Positions 18,326-27,791 of a stretch of DNA of 64,000 bases are shown piece after piece. The notes under the pieces were generated by a model. That model worked only from the letters and a program-made list of their open reading frames with translations. It did not search any database and was not told where the DNA came from. The stretch is from NCBI RefSeq assembly GCF_013394595.1, contig NZ_CP053348.1:4002501-4066500 (forward strand), read 5' to 3'. Source of the stretch: Winogradskyella forsetii (GTDB lineage Bacteria; Bacteroidota; Bacteroidia; Flavobacteriales; Flavobacteriaceae). Both the position numbers and the translations under genes were made by a program. How positions within the stretch are numbered: the stretch's first letter is position 1; each line of letters starts with the position of its first letter.

Positions 18326-18952
18326 ATGATAAAATGGTTGAAAGATAATTGGTTCAATTTAGCTTCAAATTACACGGACGAAGAAACAATTAATGGGTTT
18401 TGGAAAGACCTTGAAACCCATTACACATCCAAAAACAGACATTATCACAATCTTTCACATCTTTATCATATGTTTCTTCAATTGGAAGATTTCAAAATTG
18501 ATATTAAAGATTTAGATAGCTTGAAATTTGCGATTTGGTATCACGATATTGTTTATAAAGCAACTAAAAAAGACAACGAAGAGCAAAGTGCGGTTTTTGC
18601 CAAAAAGAGACTTAAAACTCTAAATTTTGAAGAAATAAGATCAAAAAACGTTGAAAATCTCATTATTTCAACTAAAAAGCATCAAATTATTTTGGACGAA
18701 AATAATGACAATGCTTATCTTTTGGATTTAGATTTATCGATTCTCGGTTCGGAATGGGAAACCTATCTGAATTATACGCAGCAAATCAGAAAGGAATATA
18801 AAATCTATCCAAATTTCATGTACAATCCTGGTCGAAAAAAAGTACTTCAGCATTTTTTGGAAAGAGAAACGTTGTATTTTACGGATGCTTATCAATCTGA
18901 ATTTGAGAATATCGCACGTGAAAACATTACTAAAGAAATTGACATGCTATGA
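18326..18952 (+). CDS. HD-type metal-dependent phosphohydrolase-like protein
   Basis: A 208-residue soluble protein. The metal-site region of the HD superfamily is visible: RHYHNLSHLYHM (about 38-49), then FAIWYHDIVYKATKKDNEEQSA (split about 72-93), where the paired His-Asp is the defining motif. This matches a family of predicted HD phosphohydrolases of about 200 residues found widely in bacteria, with no firm substrate. It is on the same strand as the aldo/keto reductase (136-base gap) and the AlbA_2 protein (70-base gap), but a palindrome lies between it and the latter. Confidence 0.85.
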   Translation: MIKWLKDNWFNLASNYTDEETINGFWKDLETHYTSKNRHYHNLSHLYHMFLQLEDFKIDIKDLDSLKFAIWYHDIVYKATKKDNEEQSAVFAKKRLKTLNFEEIRSKNVENLIISTKKHQIILDENNDNAYLLDLDLSILGSEWETYLNYTQQIRKEYKIYPNFMYNPGRKKVLQHFLERETLYFTDAYQSEFENIARENITKEIDML

Positions 18953-18998
18953 AATAAATTACTGCCTTCTTGAATTGAATTCAGTATGAATTAAAAGA

Positions 18999-19016
18999 TT
19001 CCTGCTTTCGCAGGAA
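18999..19016. repeat. hairpin palindrome TTCCTGC-TTTC-GCAGGAA just before a start codon
   Basis: Seven-base perfect arms and a TTTC loop, ending 5 bases before the ATG at 19022. A sister element with the same loop sits 6 bases before the ATG at 34854. It belongs to a family of dispersed flavobacterial palindromes and may mask the ribosome entry site. Confidence 0.75.
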
Positions 19017-19021
19017 GTGCT

Positions 19022-20155
19022 ATGATTAACAAAAGACTTCTCATAAAAAACTTACTGGCTCACAACGATGAGAACAGTTTCTATGACAAAAAACGAAAAA
19101 TTGATATTGGTTATAAGGAAGGCAAAGCTAAGTTTTTGAAGCATATCTGTGCGCTTTCCAACAGTAATCCGAAAAACAATTCCTATATCGTTATTGGTGT
19201 TAAGGATGAAGACAACAAAATTATTGGTGTTGATTTTTTTGATGATAGTAAAATCCAAAATCTTATAAATGCCTATCTCACAAATCCACCCATTGTACAA
19301 TACGAGAATATTCCGTTTCCACATTTACAGGATGATAAAGTGGTTGGTTTAGTAACCATTAGGCCCATAGATAGTATTACTTCGCTCAAAAAGAACATCT
19401 GGAAATATTATGGTGGTGCCGTTTTTTTTAGGGATGGCAGCATAAGTATGCCTAAGGTTTTTGATATTGAAATCAAAGACCTGAACTCTAAAATTGTTGC
19501 TGCCATTGAAAACCACGCCCAAAACAATATTCAATTAACGCTCGATGGTGTTTTCGATTTTATGAACAAACGTAGAGATTACCAACCGCAATACAAAGTA
19601 TTTAAAGAATACTTTGTACTGTGTTGGTCTGGCGCTAAAAAACAGGTTAAGGATGAAACTTTTTTTTCGAGAGTTGATATTGAATTGGTCAATGAACAAG
19701 TGCGTATATTCTATTCCACTCTAGACGAAGTATCGATAACCTATACCGATGATGCCTTCAAAATTATTGAATATGTGAAATTAGGTTTACTAAAATCTTA
19801 CCATTATTATAAGCTTGAAGAAAAAATTATCCATTTTGAAAATAATGCGCATTATTCTATTGAAACCAATCTCATTTTTGAACCGCCACAATTTGATAAA
19901 AAAGTGTTGCATCATATTTATAATTCCAATAATGCTATTTTAAAAAAACTAGAAAAAAACAGAACTTTAAATCAAAATGAAACCGAAGATTTAAAAAATT
20001 TAGCAGCCAGTTATCTCATTTGTTACCTTAATGGATTTGAGGATGCTCTACTGAAACTGGAAATCTCAAAACCTTATATAAAGGACTACAATCCTAAACT
20101 CTATAACTCTTACAAAGAAACTATGAGGATTTTAAGAAAAGTAAAATATAGCTAG
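19022..20155 (+). CDS. AlbA_2 (Schlafen-type) ATP-binding domain protein
   Basis: A 377-residue protein whose N-terminal 140 or so residues resemble the AlbA_2 / putative DNA-binding domain seen in Schlafen-like bacterial proteins. The marker segments are IDIGYKEGKAKFLKHICALSN-type entry (about 28-48), NSYIVIGVKDEDNKIIGVDF (about 57-76) and VGLVTIRPIDS near 108. The remainder is helical and unassigned. Such proteins are predicted nucleic-acid- or nucleotide-binding regulators. It begins 5 bases after a strong hairpin, which may limit translation. It is followed by a Rho-independent terminator at 20314. Confidence 0.75.
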   Translation: MINKRLLIKNLLAHNDENSFYDKKRKIDIGYKEGKAKFLKHICALSNSNPKNNSYIVIGVKDEDNKIIGVDFFDDSKIQNLINAYLTNPPIVQYENIPFPHLQDDKVVGLVTIRPIDSITSLKKNIWKYYGGAVFFRDGSISMPKVFDIEIKDLNSKIVAAIENHAQNNIQLTLDGVFDFMNKRRDYQPQYKVFKEYFVLCWSGAKKQVKDETFFSRVDIELVNEQVRIFYSTLDEVSITYTDDAFKIIEYVKLGLLKSYHYYKLEEKIIHFENNAHYSIETNLIFEPPQFDKKVLHHIYNSNNAILKKLEKNRTLNQNETEDLKNLAASYLICYLNGFEDALLKLEISKPYIKDYNPKLYNSYKETMRILRKVKYS

Positions 20156-20313
20156 TTCATCGGAAATAATTGAATTTTCATCCTCGTTTTTTGCATCTCA
20201 TCGGAACAGTACAAAAAATGATACTGATTATACAATTTTTTTAACCATTCATCAAAAAATTTGCTGACCATCCAATTTATTACGCATCTTTGTTATGCTA
20301 TTAATCAATTACT

Positions 20314-20363
20314 AAACCTTGTTTCTATCAGCCAAAAGCTCTAATTGAAACAAGGTTTTTTTT
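20314..20363 (+). terminator. intrinsic terminator
   Basis: A 12-base perfect stem AAACCTTGTTTC / GAAACAAGGTTT with a 21-base loop and a run of T after it on the plus strand. It ends transcription from the AlbA_2 gene, 158 bases past its stop, and just precedes the convergent DUF1501 stop. Confidence 0.75.
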
Positions 20364-20368
20364 ATGTG

Positions 20369-21559
20369 TTAAATGAAATCCAATGTGTTTTGCTCAACTG
20401 GAATTATGCCTTCCGCCGAAACATTCATCCATTGTGAAAGAATGCTAGCATAAATCGATCTGAAATCTATATTATATTTCAAATCCCCATTATCGTCCAA
20501 ATCACTTAAACTGGCAAGATTATTATAGAAGCCTGCTTTCTTTAAATTTTTTCCAATTACAAACACATTATTAGCCGAACCATGATCCGTGCCATTGGCA
20601 GCATTTTGTTTGACGCGTCTTCCAAATTCCGAAAAAGTTAAAATCAAAGTATCCTCAAAAGTCCCGTTTTGTTTTAAATCTTTTACAAACGCCGCGACAC
20701 TTTCTGCATATTGGGATAATAATCGGGTTTGCTTGTTATTTTGATTGGCATGCGTGTCAAATCCACTTAAAGAAGTATAAAACACTTTAGTGTCTAGACC
20801 GGAATTGATAAACTGAGCTACATTTCTGAGCTGTTTTGAAAATCCATTTTGAGGATATGATTCCCGTGAAGATTTCACCTCTGTAGTTTCAAATATATAC
20901 TTAGCGGATGACTTCGCTTCAATCATGGTTTGGTACAAATAACCCAAGTCATGTTCGCTTAAATGCGCCTCGTTATAATGATCTAGCACATTTTTAAAAT
21001 AGGGATCTTTTGCTGTATTGTACAGCACTTTATAATCATTGGTGGCCAAACCATTAAAATGTTCCCCTTTCATGGCCAAACTTAATTGTTCGTCCATTTC
21101 CATAGCATTGTATGGCTTTTTGCCATATTGATCTAAATAACGTCCTATCCACCCGCTTTGTAAATATTCATCCGAGCCACTAGCTGTTTGCCAAATATCC
21201 ATAGATCTAAAATGAGAACGCACAGGGTTTGGATAACCTACATTATTGATAATGGACAATTGGCCATTATCAAATAAAGAACGCAATGGACCTAAACTAG
21301 GATGAAACCCTAAATCGTCAGACAGTTTTATTATGTCTTTTGTAATGGACAATTGTGGTCTGGCGTTATAATATAAATCATTATTATATGGAATTATAGT
21401 ATTCAACCCATCATTTCCACCAGCTAATTGCACAATGACCAAACGTTTATACCCTAAACGTTCCGTATCCACAGATTCAAATGCCTTTACAAAATTAGGC
21501 ACAAAAAATAAGCTGCTCGCTAATGCTGAATTCTTAATAAATTTACGTCTGTCCATCAC
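20369..21559 (-). CDS. DUF1501 family protein with twin-arginine-type leader
   Basis: A 396-residue exported protein. The leader MMDRRKFIKNSALASSLFFV carries a twin-arginine motif (RRKFIK). The DUF1501 core is recognisable from VIVQLAGGNDGLNTIIPYNN (about 42-61), SGFDTHANQN near 265-275, and LILTFSEFGRRVKQNAANGTDHG (split about 300-322), where the His-rich metal-type site typical of this sulfatase-related family sits. It is the constant partner of a DUF1800 protein, here the broken gene immediately upstream (9-base gap). The function of the pair is not established. Confidence 0.9.
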   Translation of the reverse strand: MMDRRKFIKNSALASSLFFVPNFVKAFESVDTERLGYKRLVIVQLAGGNDGLNTIIPYNNDLYYNARPQLSITKDIIKLSDDLGFHPSLGPLRSLFDNGQLSIINNVGYPNPVRSHFRSMDIWQTASGSDEYLQSGWIGRYLDQYGKKPYNAMEMDEQLSLAMKGEHFNGLATNDYKVLYNTAKDPYFKNVLDHYNEAHLSEHDLGYLYQTMIEAKSSAKYIFETTEVKSSRESYPQNGFSKQLRNVAQFINSGLDTKVFYTSLSGFDTHANQNNKQTRLLSQYAESVAAFVKDLKQNGTFEDTLILTFSEFGRRVKQNAANGTDHGSANNVFVIGKNLKKAGFYNNLASLSDLDDNGDLKYNIDFRSIYASILSQWMNVSAEGIIPVEQNTLDFI

Positions 21560-21568
21560 AATTTTGTA

Positions 21569-22930
21569 TTAACACATTTGATATTCCGGTAATGACATTA
21601 ACTGAATACAATACTCTTGCTTAGACGATTTATTCAGTGGTTCCAAAAAGTCTGCTGTACCTTTATTAATAGGGCATTGGATAATGTAATTTTGGAGCTT
21701 ATCTGTTTCAACAACTCTGTATTTTTCCGAAAAACTTTCCCAGTTGGGCTGCGTTTTAAAAGGAAATTTTCCTTTCTTATTTTTGAAGAATTGCTTCCTA
21801 AATTCATCATTTTCATTAGAAGGGATGAAGGCATTATTCAACATCATGGAAGGTAATTTTAAGCGTACCATTATGGTATTCGCATCAATCCAAGCTTTGT
21901 CGCCTTTCCAACCCGCTACATTTGGTGGGTCTAACAAAGTTTGCCCTAATACTTTCTGAATTTTTAGAATATCTTTCTCTCTTTCAAACTCAACTGGAAC
22001 GGTATTAACCATGCCGACCAAATATTCAATTGGCGATTTAATTTTTGCACCTATATTTTCTTCATTATAAAACCAATCAGACATGAACACAAATCGCATT
22101 AGATTTTCGATATTATAATCCTTAAAAAACACTTCTGCCATCGCATCGATGTGTTGTTTATTAGGTTTAGGGTTAACAAAATAACGATAGACTTTAGAAG
22201 ATATATAAGTAGCACATTGTTTATCTTCAAGAATGATATCGATGATATCATCGCCCGAAAAGTTCCCTGTTTTTCCGAAAAAGGTTTTTAAGCCGTCATC
22301 ATGTTGTTTTGCTCTAAATCTAAAATTGCCATAAAAATCGTGATTATAACCTGTAAATGCTCTGGCAATTTCTTTTATGTCTTTTTAAGAATAATGTCCT
22401 TCACCCAACGTGAACAATTCCATTAATTCGCGCGCAAAATTCTCGTTGGGTTGGTTCTTTCGGTTTTGTTTACCGTTGAGATATTTAAGCATGGCGGCTT
22501 CTTTTGAAATGGCTTTTACAAAAGTTTTAAAATCGCCAAGTGCATATGTACGCAACGTGTTATTGAACTTTTGGGAAAAGACGACATTATTATCCTTACA
22601 GACAAAATGGTTGGCCCAAAACAAGGTCATTTTTTCTCGTAAAAGTTCCTTAGGATGCACCAATTGGTTAATCCAAGTAGTGTTAAGATCCGCTAATTTT
22701 TTCCTGCTTTTTACCCTGAGTTCTTGGGCGAATTTATCGTTGTTCCTAATGTCTTGAATGGTAACACTATCCATAAAAGATAAGTCTATGGAAATTGGTG
22801 TCACAGCTTTAGAATCAGCAAACAATTTCTCAATCACTTGCGTTCTATTTTTGGGCAATGTTTTCAGTGCCGTTGGATTTATTCCAAAACCAGCTCGCCA
22901 ATATAGATGTTGTGATTCTTTTGGAGTCAT
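21569..22930 (-). pseudogene. DUF1800 family gene broken by a single in-frame TAA
   Basis: Read from ATG 22930, the frame encodes a DUF1800 protein (TPKESQHLYWRAGFG at the start; NENFARELMELFTLGEG at about residue 165-181) up to a TAA at 22385-22387. The same frame then continues without another stop for 81 codons (KDIKEIARAFTGYNHDFYGN and onward) and joins the rest, ending at 21569. Total length is 454 codons, a normal DUF1800 size. In related proteins the stop position is usually Glu (YxEKDIKE), so one G-to-T change of GAA would explain it. This is either a recent nonsense mutation or a sequencing error. The downstream part could only be made from an internal start such as Met at 22141. Confidence 0.85.
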
Positions 22931-23000
22931 GGTGTTTAGACTTGCTTTTTCCAGAATAGTTTAAACACAAAAAGATTTAATATTTAAATAACAGATAGAA

Positions 23001-23675
23001 CTAATTAATAATTACGGTTTTACCAATAGAAAATTTTAATCCAAGTCCAATATTGTGGTATTGAATCGTATCGAACTCACTTTGAATTTCTGAAGCTGTA
23101 TTAATTTTAGTCTTATCATTTCTAAATGAATAATCAATAAAAACTGAGAAGTTACCTGCAAAATTGTAACTCAAATATGTTTGATAAATTGAAATATACG
23201 CATGATCATTTTGCTGTCTCACTCTTCCATCTCGGATGTCATTCCTGTAATTAGCATAACCTATTGGAGCAACACATAATCCTAAATTAAAATTTTCAAG
23301 AATTGAAAATTCGTACCCGACCTCCAAATATGCACTTGTTATTTGACTTCTATCATAATCTCCTGTTAAACTGGAGTCTGTAACATCTATTAATGTAGCG
23401 TTAAAAAAAGTGCCAATAAAGAAATGTTTATATATAAAAAGTTGTGCCCCTAGTTTAAAACCAATATCTCCTTTTGTCCCTCTACCAATATAACTTTTAT
23501 CAGTTGTATAAGGCTTATGAACGCCATAAGTGATTATTGCTGTTTTAAAAGTTTCTTTTAATTTTGAATTATCCTGAGTTTCTTCATTTATATTGTCAAT
23601 ATTTTGTGAAAATACAGTTGAGGTTAAACATAAAGAAAGGATAAGTAGTACTTTAATAGTTGAAGTTAAAATCAT
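23001..23675 (-). CDS. outer-membrane beta-barrel protein of unknown family
   Basis: A 224-residue exported protein read from MILTSTIKVLLIL, with a signal peptide ending FSQ at about residue 24. An ATG 15 bases upstream is possible but lengthens the n-region. The mature part has alternating strands (GFKLGAQLFIYKHFFIGTFF, YLEVGYEFSILENFNLGL, FSVFIDYSFRNDKT) typical of an 8-10 stranded barrel. The beginning overlaps the end of the lipoprotein gene upstream by 23 bases, so the two are translationally linked and probably work together at the outer membrane. No specific function is recognised. Confidence 0.75.
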   Translation of the reverse strand: MILTSTIKVLLILSLCLTSTVFSQNIDNINEETQDNSKLKETFKTAIITYGVHKPYTTDKSYIGRGTKGDIGFKLGAQLFIYKHFFIGTFFNATLIDVTDSSLTGDYDRSQITSAYLEVGYEFSILENFNLGLCVAPIGYANYRNDIRDGRVRQQNDHAYISIYQTYLSYNFAGNFSVFIDYSFRNDKTKINTASEIQSEFDTIQYHNIGLGLKFSIGKTVIIN

Positions 23676-24351
23676 ATTCTGATTGGTCAATAGTTATAGT
23701 TTGAGATTCTTCTACTTGTCCATTGATGGAATAACTAAATGTTACTTCCGCACCAATAAATGATTGAATTTGAGTTGAAGTGTTTGGGTTATTATTATTT
23801 AATATTCCTCCAAAACTCTGGGTCTCATAGCAATTTGTTTGGTCTTCATCTAATTGTTCGTCAACGTATACTTCACTACAAAAATTATTCATGTACTCTA
23901 GTGTGTATTGTAATTCTATATCTGGCGGACTTGTCCTTGTAATATTGAAATTAAAATCAGCTTTTCTTTTAATTGGAACTACTCCAAGATCAATAGTATA
24001 ATCAGTAGGAGTGAAAAATTCTGTATCTGTAATGTATCGATAACTTGTGTAATCATTATCAATAAATACATCTACAACAAATTTTTGATCTCGACCAAAA
24101 AGCGTAATAATTTCAAAAGTCCCATCAGAAGCACTCTGTACATCTCCTAAAAATTCTAAGTCAGTTCCAAATATAAAACCTTCACCTTCTCTCGTCGATA
24201 CTGCAATATCAGCATCTGATATAGGTTGATTATTTTCGTCCAAAACCCGACCTTTAACTAAAAGTCTTGCATTATCCTCAAATGGCACTTCACAACTAAA
24301 AAGTATAAACAAGCATCCATAAAAAAATGTTTCAATAAATGTTAATCTCAT
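23653..24351 (-). CDS. lipoprotein with carboxypeptidase-regulatory-like domain
   Basis: A 232-residue protein with a short lipoprotein signal ending LFILFSC (Cys20). It is followed by a transthyretin-like domain at about 32-110 (LVKGRVLDENNQPISDADIA, then DGTFEIITLFGRDQKF). The C-terminal half has a region with Cys pair CSEVYVDEQLDEDQTNC and a strand-rich tail. It is the first gene of a two-gene unit with the overlapping beta-barrel gene at 23001-23675. It may be a surface or periplasmic accessory of that barrel. Family-level function is unknown. Confidence 0.75.
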   Translation of the reverse strand: MRLTFIETFFYGCLFILFSCEVPFEDNARLLVKGRVLDENNQPISDADIAVSTREGEGFIFGTDLEFLGDVQSASDGTFEIITLFGRDQKFVVDVFIDNDYTSYRYITDTEFFTPTDYTIDLGVVPIKRKADFNFNITRTSPPDIELQYTLEYMNNFCSEVYVDEQLDEDQTNCYETQSFGGILNNNNPNTSTQIQSFIGAEVTFSYSINGQVEESQTITIDQSEYDFNFNY

Positions 24352-24423
24352 GTTTTAATTTTAGGTGTATAATTTAAAGATACTATTTGTAAGAAAGGGT
24401 TGCGTAGAAATATGTTAAAATAT

Positions 24424-24451
24424 AAAAGCCACATCTTTCGATATGGCCTTT
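24424..24451 (-). terminator. intrinsic terminator of the aldehyde dehydrogenase gene
   Basis: Stem AAAGGCCATATC / GATGTGGCTTTT around a GAAA loop on the minus strand, with one wobble pair and a T-rich tail. It begins 25 bases after the stop at 24476. Confidence 0.7.
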
Positions 24452-24475
24452 ACAATTTTTATAACTAAATACCTC

Positions 24476-26029
24476 TTAAAGGTCAAACTTAATCCCTTGC
24501 GCTAAAGGCAATTCGTCTGAATAATTAATGGTATTCGTTTGTCTTCTCATATAGACTTTCCAAGCATCAGAGCCAGACTCTCGTCCTCCACCAGTTTCTT
24601 TTTCGCCACCGAAGGCACCTCCAATCTCTGCACCAGAAGTTCCGATGTTTACGTTGGCAATGCCACAATCTGAACCTGCATAAGACAAGAATTTCTCTGC
24701 CTCTTTCATCTCGTTGGTCATAATGGCTGAAGATAAACCTTGTGCGACTCCATTTTGTTTTTCAATCGCATTTTCAACGTCTCCAGAATATTTCATTAAA
24801 TATAAAATTGGCGCAAATGTTTCGTGCTGTACAATTTCAAAATGATTTTCTGCCTCAATAATTGCTGGTTTTACATAGCAACCAGATTCGTAACCTTCGC
24901 CTTCCAAAACACCGCCTTCAACCAAAACATTTCCACCTTCAGCCTTTGCTTTTTCAATGGCTGCCAAATAAGTTTCTACAGAATCTTTATCGATTAATGG
25001 GCCAACGTGATTATTTTCATCCAATGGGTTTCCAATTTTTATTTGTCCGTAAGCACCAACAATAGCATCTCTTACTTTATCGTAAACAGATTCATGGATA
25101 ATCAGTCGTCTAGTTGATGTACAACGTTGTCCACAAGTTCCAACGGCACCGAAAACTGCACCGGGAACCACTACTTTTAAATCGGCCGTTGGTGTAATGA
25201 TAATGGCGTTGTTTCCACCTAATTCCAATAACGATTTCCCAAAACGTTCGGCAACTGTTTTACCTACAATGCGACCCATTCTTGTAGAGCCTGTAGCAGA
25301 TACTAAAGGAATTCTAGAATCTGTAGTCATCATTTCGCCTACTTTGTAATCGCCATTGATGATACAAGAAATACCCTCTGGTAAATTATTGTCTTTTAAA
25401 ACTGCCGCTATAATATTCTGGCAAGCTATAGAGCATAAAGGTGCTTTTTCTGAACCTTTCCAAACACAAACATCACCACAAATCCATGCTAATGCCGTAT
25501 TCCAAGCCCAAACCGCCACTGGGAAGTTAAATGCTGAAATAATGCCTACCACACCAATCGGGTGCCATTGTTCTCTCATCACGTGACCAGGACGTTCCGA
25601 CGGAATGGTTTGTCCGTTCAACTGTCTGGATAATCCAACTGCAAAATCACAGATATCAATCATTTCTTGAACCTCTCCGTAACCTTCTTGTAACGATTTA
25701 CCCATTTCATAAGACACTAACTTACCAAGTGGTTCCTTTAAGTCTCTCAATTTATTTCCAAATTGACGCACAATTTCACCTCGCTGTGGTGCTGGTACAT
25801 CTCGCCAAGTTTTAAATGCGCTTGTCGCGGCATCCATCATCTTGTCGTAATCTGCTCGTGTTGTTGTTTTTACCTTGCCAATTAATTTTCCATCTACTGG
25901 TGAATGACTTTCAATAATTTCTCCGTTAGAAAAATTATTTGATCCTGTTGAGGTTCCTTCATTGATTTCTTTAACACCTAACTGGTCTAAAGCTTCTTTT
26001 ATTCCGAAATCGGTAGCAATTGCTTCCAT
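24476..26029 (-). CDS. aldehyde dehydrogenase of the antiquitin (ALDH7) type
   Basis: A 517-residue NAD-dependent aldehyde dehydrogenase. The catalytic residues are Asn168 in AFNFP, Glu269 in LLELGGNNAI, and the nucleophile Cys303 in GTCGQRCTSTRR. The cofactor loop SATGSTRMGR is at about 244-253. The sequence GQRCTSTRRL and the ending with RQTNTINYSDELPLAQGIKF match ALDH7A1 / alpha-aminoadipic semialdehyde dehydrogenase, an enzyme of lysine and pipecolate breakdown that also handles betaine and lipid aldehydes. No other lysine-degradation gene is next to it, so the substrate is inferred from the family. It is monocistronic with its own terminator. Confidence 0.92.
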   Translation of the reverse strand: MEAIATDFGIKEALDQLGVKEINEGTSTGSNNFSNGEIIESHSPVDGKLIGKVKTTTRADYDKMMDAATSAFKTWRDVPAPQRGEIVRQFGNKLRDLKEPLGKLVSYEMGKSLQEGYGEVQEMIDICDFAVGLSRQLNGQTIPSERPGHVMREQWHPIGVVGIISAFNFPVAVWAWNTALAWICGDVCVWKGSEKAPLCSIACQNIIAAVLKDNNLPEGISCIINGDYKVGEMMTTDSRIPLVSATGSTRMGRIVGKTVAERFGKSLLELGGNNAIIITPTADLKVVVPGAVFGAVGTCGQRCTSTRRLIIHESVYDKVRDAIVGAYGQIKIGNPLDENNHVGPLIDKDSVETYLAAIEKAKAEGGNVLVEGGVLEGEGYESGCYVKPAIIEAENHFEIVQHETFAPILYLMKYSGDVENAIEKQNGVAQGLSSAIMTNEMKEAEKFLSYAGSDCGIANVNIGTSGAEIGGAFGGEKETGGGRESGSDAWKVYMRRQTNTINYSDELPLAQGIKFDL

Positions 26030-26485
26030 ATATGCTTATTTTTTATGAATTATAAAATTTTTGTGCGAAGTTACTAAGAATAGCTTACAAACTTCAAAAT
26101 AACTGATTAAATTCATTGCTATTTTCTTTAGGCTACAATTGTAAAAAAATGTAACTTTATATACAGTATATCTCCACATTGAAAAACCATTCAGAATTGA
26201 ATGGCGTATCTAAATTGCTAATTAAGTACCATAATAAAGCTGTTTATTTTGCAACAATACCTTTAAAATCAACTAGTTAAACAACCTCAAGACCTACCAT
26301 TGACCTAATTTACTTTCAATCTACGGAAAGTAAATGAATATTTTTTTTGCCGATATCGACAACTGCAATTCCGAAAATACGTTTTCGAAACTTCTTATCT
26401 ATAGCATAAGTAAACTTGTGGTTTCATTCATTGAAACCAAAACGTCTTTTCAACATCATAATCCAAACCAAAAAACCTTGACATC
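26030..26485. other. 456-base gap with three successive inverted repeats
   Basis: No gene is seen. The part nearest the small gene at 26486 contains three hairpins in 131 bases: ATTTACTTTC / GAAAGTAAAT with an 8-base loop (26308-26335), CGAAAA-TACG-TTTTCG (26372-26387) and GGTTTCA-TTCAT-TGAAACC (26420-26438). A T8 run follows the first at about 26341. This could be a structured leader or an attenuator for the downstream gene. Confidence 0.5.
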
Positions 26486-26821
26486 ATGAAAAATAAAAAA
26501 CCAAACTGGAGCAAAGCCGAATTACAAGTTTACATTATGCTGCTCTGCGCCAATGCAGATAAAAAAGAAACAGAAGAAGAACTAGAAATGATCCAAAACA
26601 AAACATCCGCAAAAACCTTTCTTAAAATGCATAAAAAATTCCATAAGGATTCGGAAAAAAAGCGATTAGATAAAATTGAAAAGGTAATCAATAACCACGA
26701 TTATAGCCAGATGGAACTCGCAGCCTTTAGAAGAGAGATGTACAAGGTTTTCTTTACCGATAATAAGTTTAGTATGCTTGAAGAACGATTGGATTGGACT
26801 TTAGATAATATACTCTATTAG
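26486..26821 (+). CDS. small cytoplasmic protein of unknown function
   Basis: A 111-residue helical, highly charged protein without signal peptide or membrane helix. The segment AELQVYIMLLCANADKKETEEELEMI (split, about 10-35) has the look of the start of a TerB-like helical domain, where an acidic cluster follows a hydrophobic helix. The resemblance is too weak to name the family. It is a single gene between two large gaps, with a leader of 131 bases rich in inverted repeats. Confidence 0.65.
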   Translation: MKNKKPNWSKAELQVYIMLLCANADKKETEEELEMIQNKTSAKTFLKMHKKFHKDSEKKRLDKIEKVINNHDYSQMELAAFRREMYKVFFTDNKFSMLEERLDWTLDNILY

Positions 26822-27791
26822 TAGTGATGATTAAATTCTTCAGAAACATCCGCCAAAACCTAATTCTTCAAAATAAATAATTTGTTATTCCTACCTAACT
26901 AACACAAAATTTAATTCGTTCTATTTCATAGTATAGCAGCTCAGTATTTACCTAATTAAACCGATAAATTTGAATTATAAATCAACGAAAATTTGAAAAA
27001 AACTTAAAATAACATGATGACATTTTCCTTTTATTCCTATTAATAGATGTAAAGGTATCATACAAACGTTCTTTTAAAATTCAATTTTTAATTTAATAAA
27101 AGTTTAAAACTAAGGTATCCACCAGACATCATAAATGTCATTAGATGTAGAATGAAACATAAAGTAAACTTATCAATTAAGTCCCTAAAAAGAAACATTC
27201 CAACTTGTAATGCTTGTAGTAATGATTTTTAAAACAAGATTTTTAACAAGCCTTTTGTAATAACGAAAAAGTAGTGTCGATTTTTGATTATGGACGAGTG
27301 TATAATCAATTTTTAAACTACCAATAAAAATGAATTTATAGTAAATATAACACCTACAAAAGCCGTTACTTTTATGTAACGGCTTTAAACTAATCTATTA
27401 CAAGAATTTCTTTTAGGTATCATAAATACCTGTATTGAATGTAGCTTTTGAGTCTAGAAGAGATTTAAAAACTATTAGAAATAATAATAGCTTTCCATAA
27501 ATCATCTTCGTTATAGTTTCCCTTCTCTGGAAGCGTTTAAATGATGAGTCAATACAAAAAAATTCTAACCGTAGGTTTTAAATAACCCATTCCGATTGAA
27601 ATATTAAAATCCATATTTCCGTTAATAAAACAATCCTAATTTCCTTAACTCATTTAAGCATAATTCTTAACTTTAAGAACAATTTAACAACAAGCAAAAG
27701 TCTAAACCTTTTAAAATTCCCGTACTTATTTAACAAGAATGCACCTACCCATCCTTTTAATCGAAGTTTTACTTTTAAAGCCATCAGCACC
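26822..27791. other. 970-base AT-rich gap without a recognisable gene
   Basis: No reading frame here looks like a protein, and no tRNA or known RNA was recognised. The clearest structure is a hairpin at 27358-27385, AAAGCCGTTAC / GTAACGGCTTT with a 6-base loop, which lacks a T run on either strand and could be a terminator or an RNA element. The last 150 bases precede the alpha-2-macroglobulin gene and should hold its promoter. Confidence 0.5.

Noticed and set aside
22385..22387. TAA in the DUF1800 gene as a recoded codon
   Set aside because: Bacteroidota do not recode TAA, no structure suggests readthrough, and a single-base change from GAA explains it.
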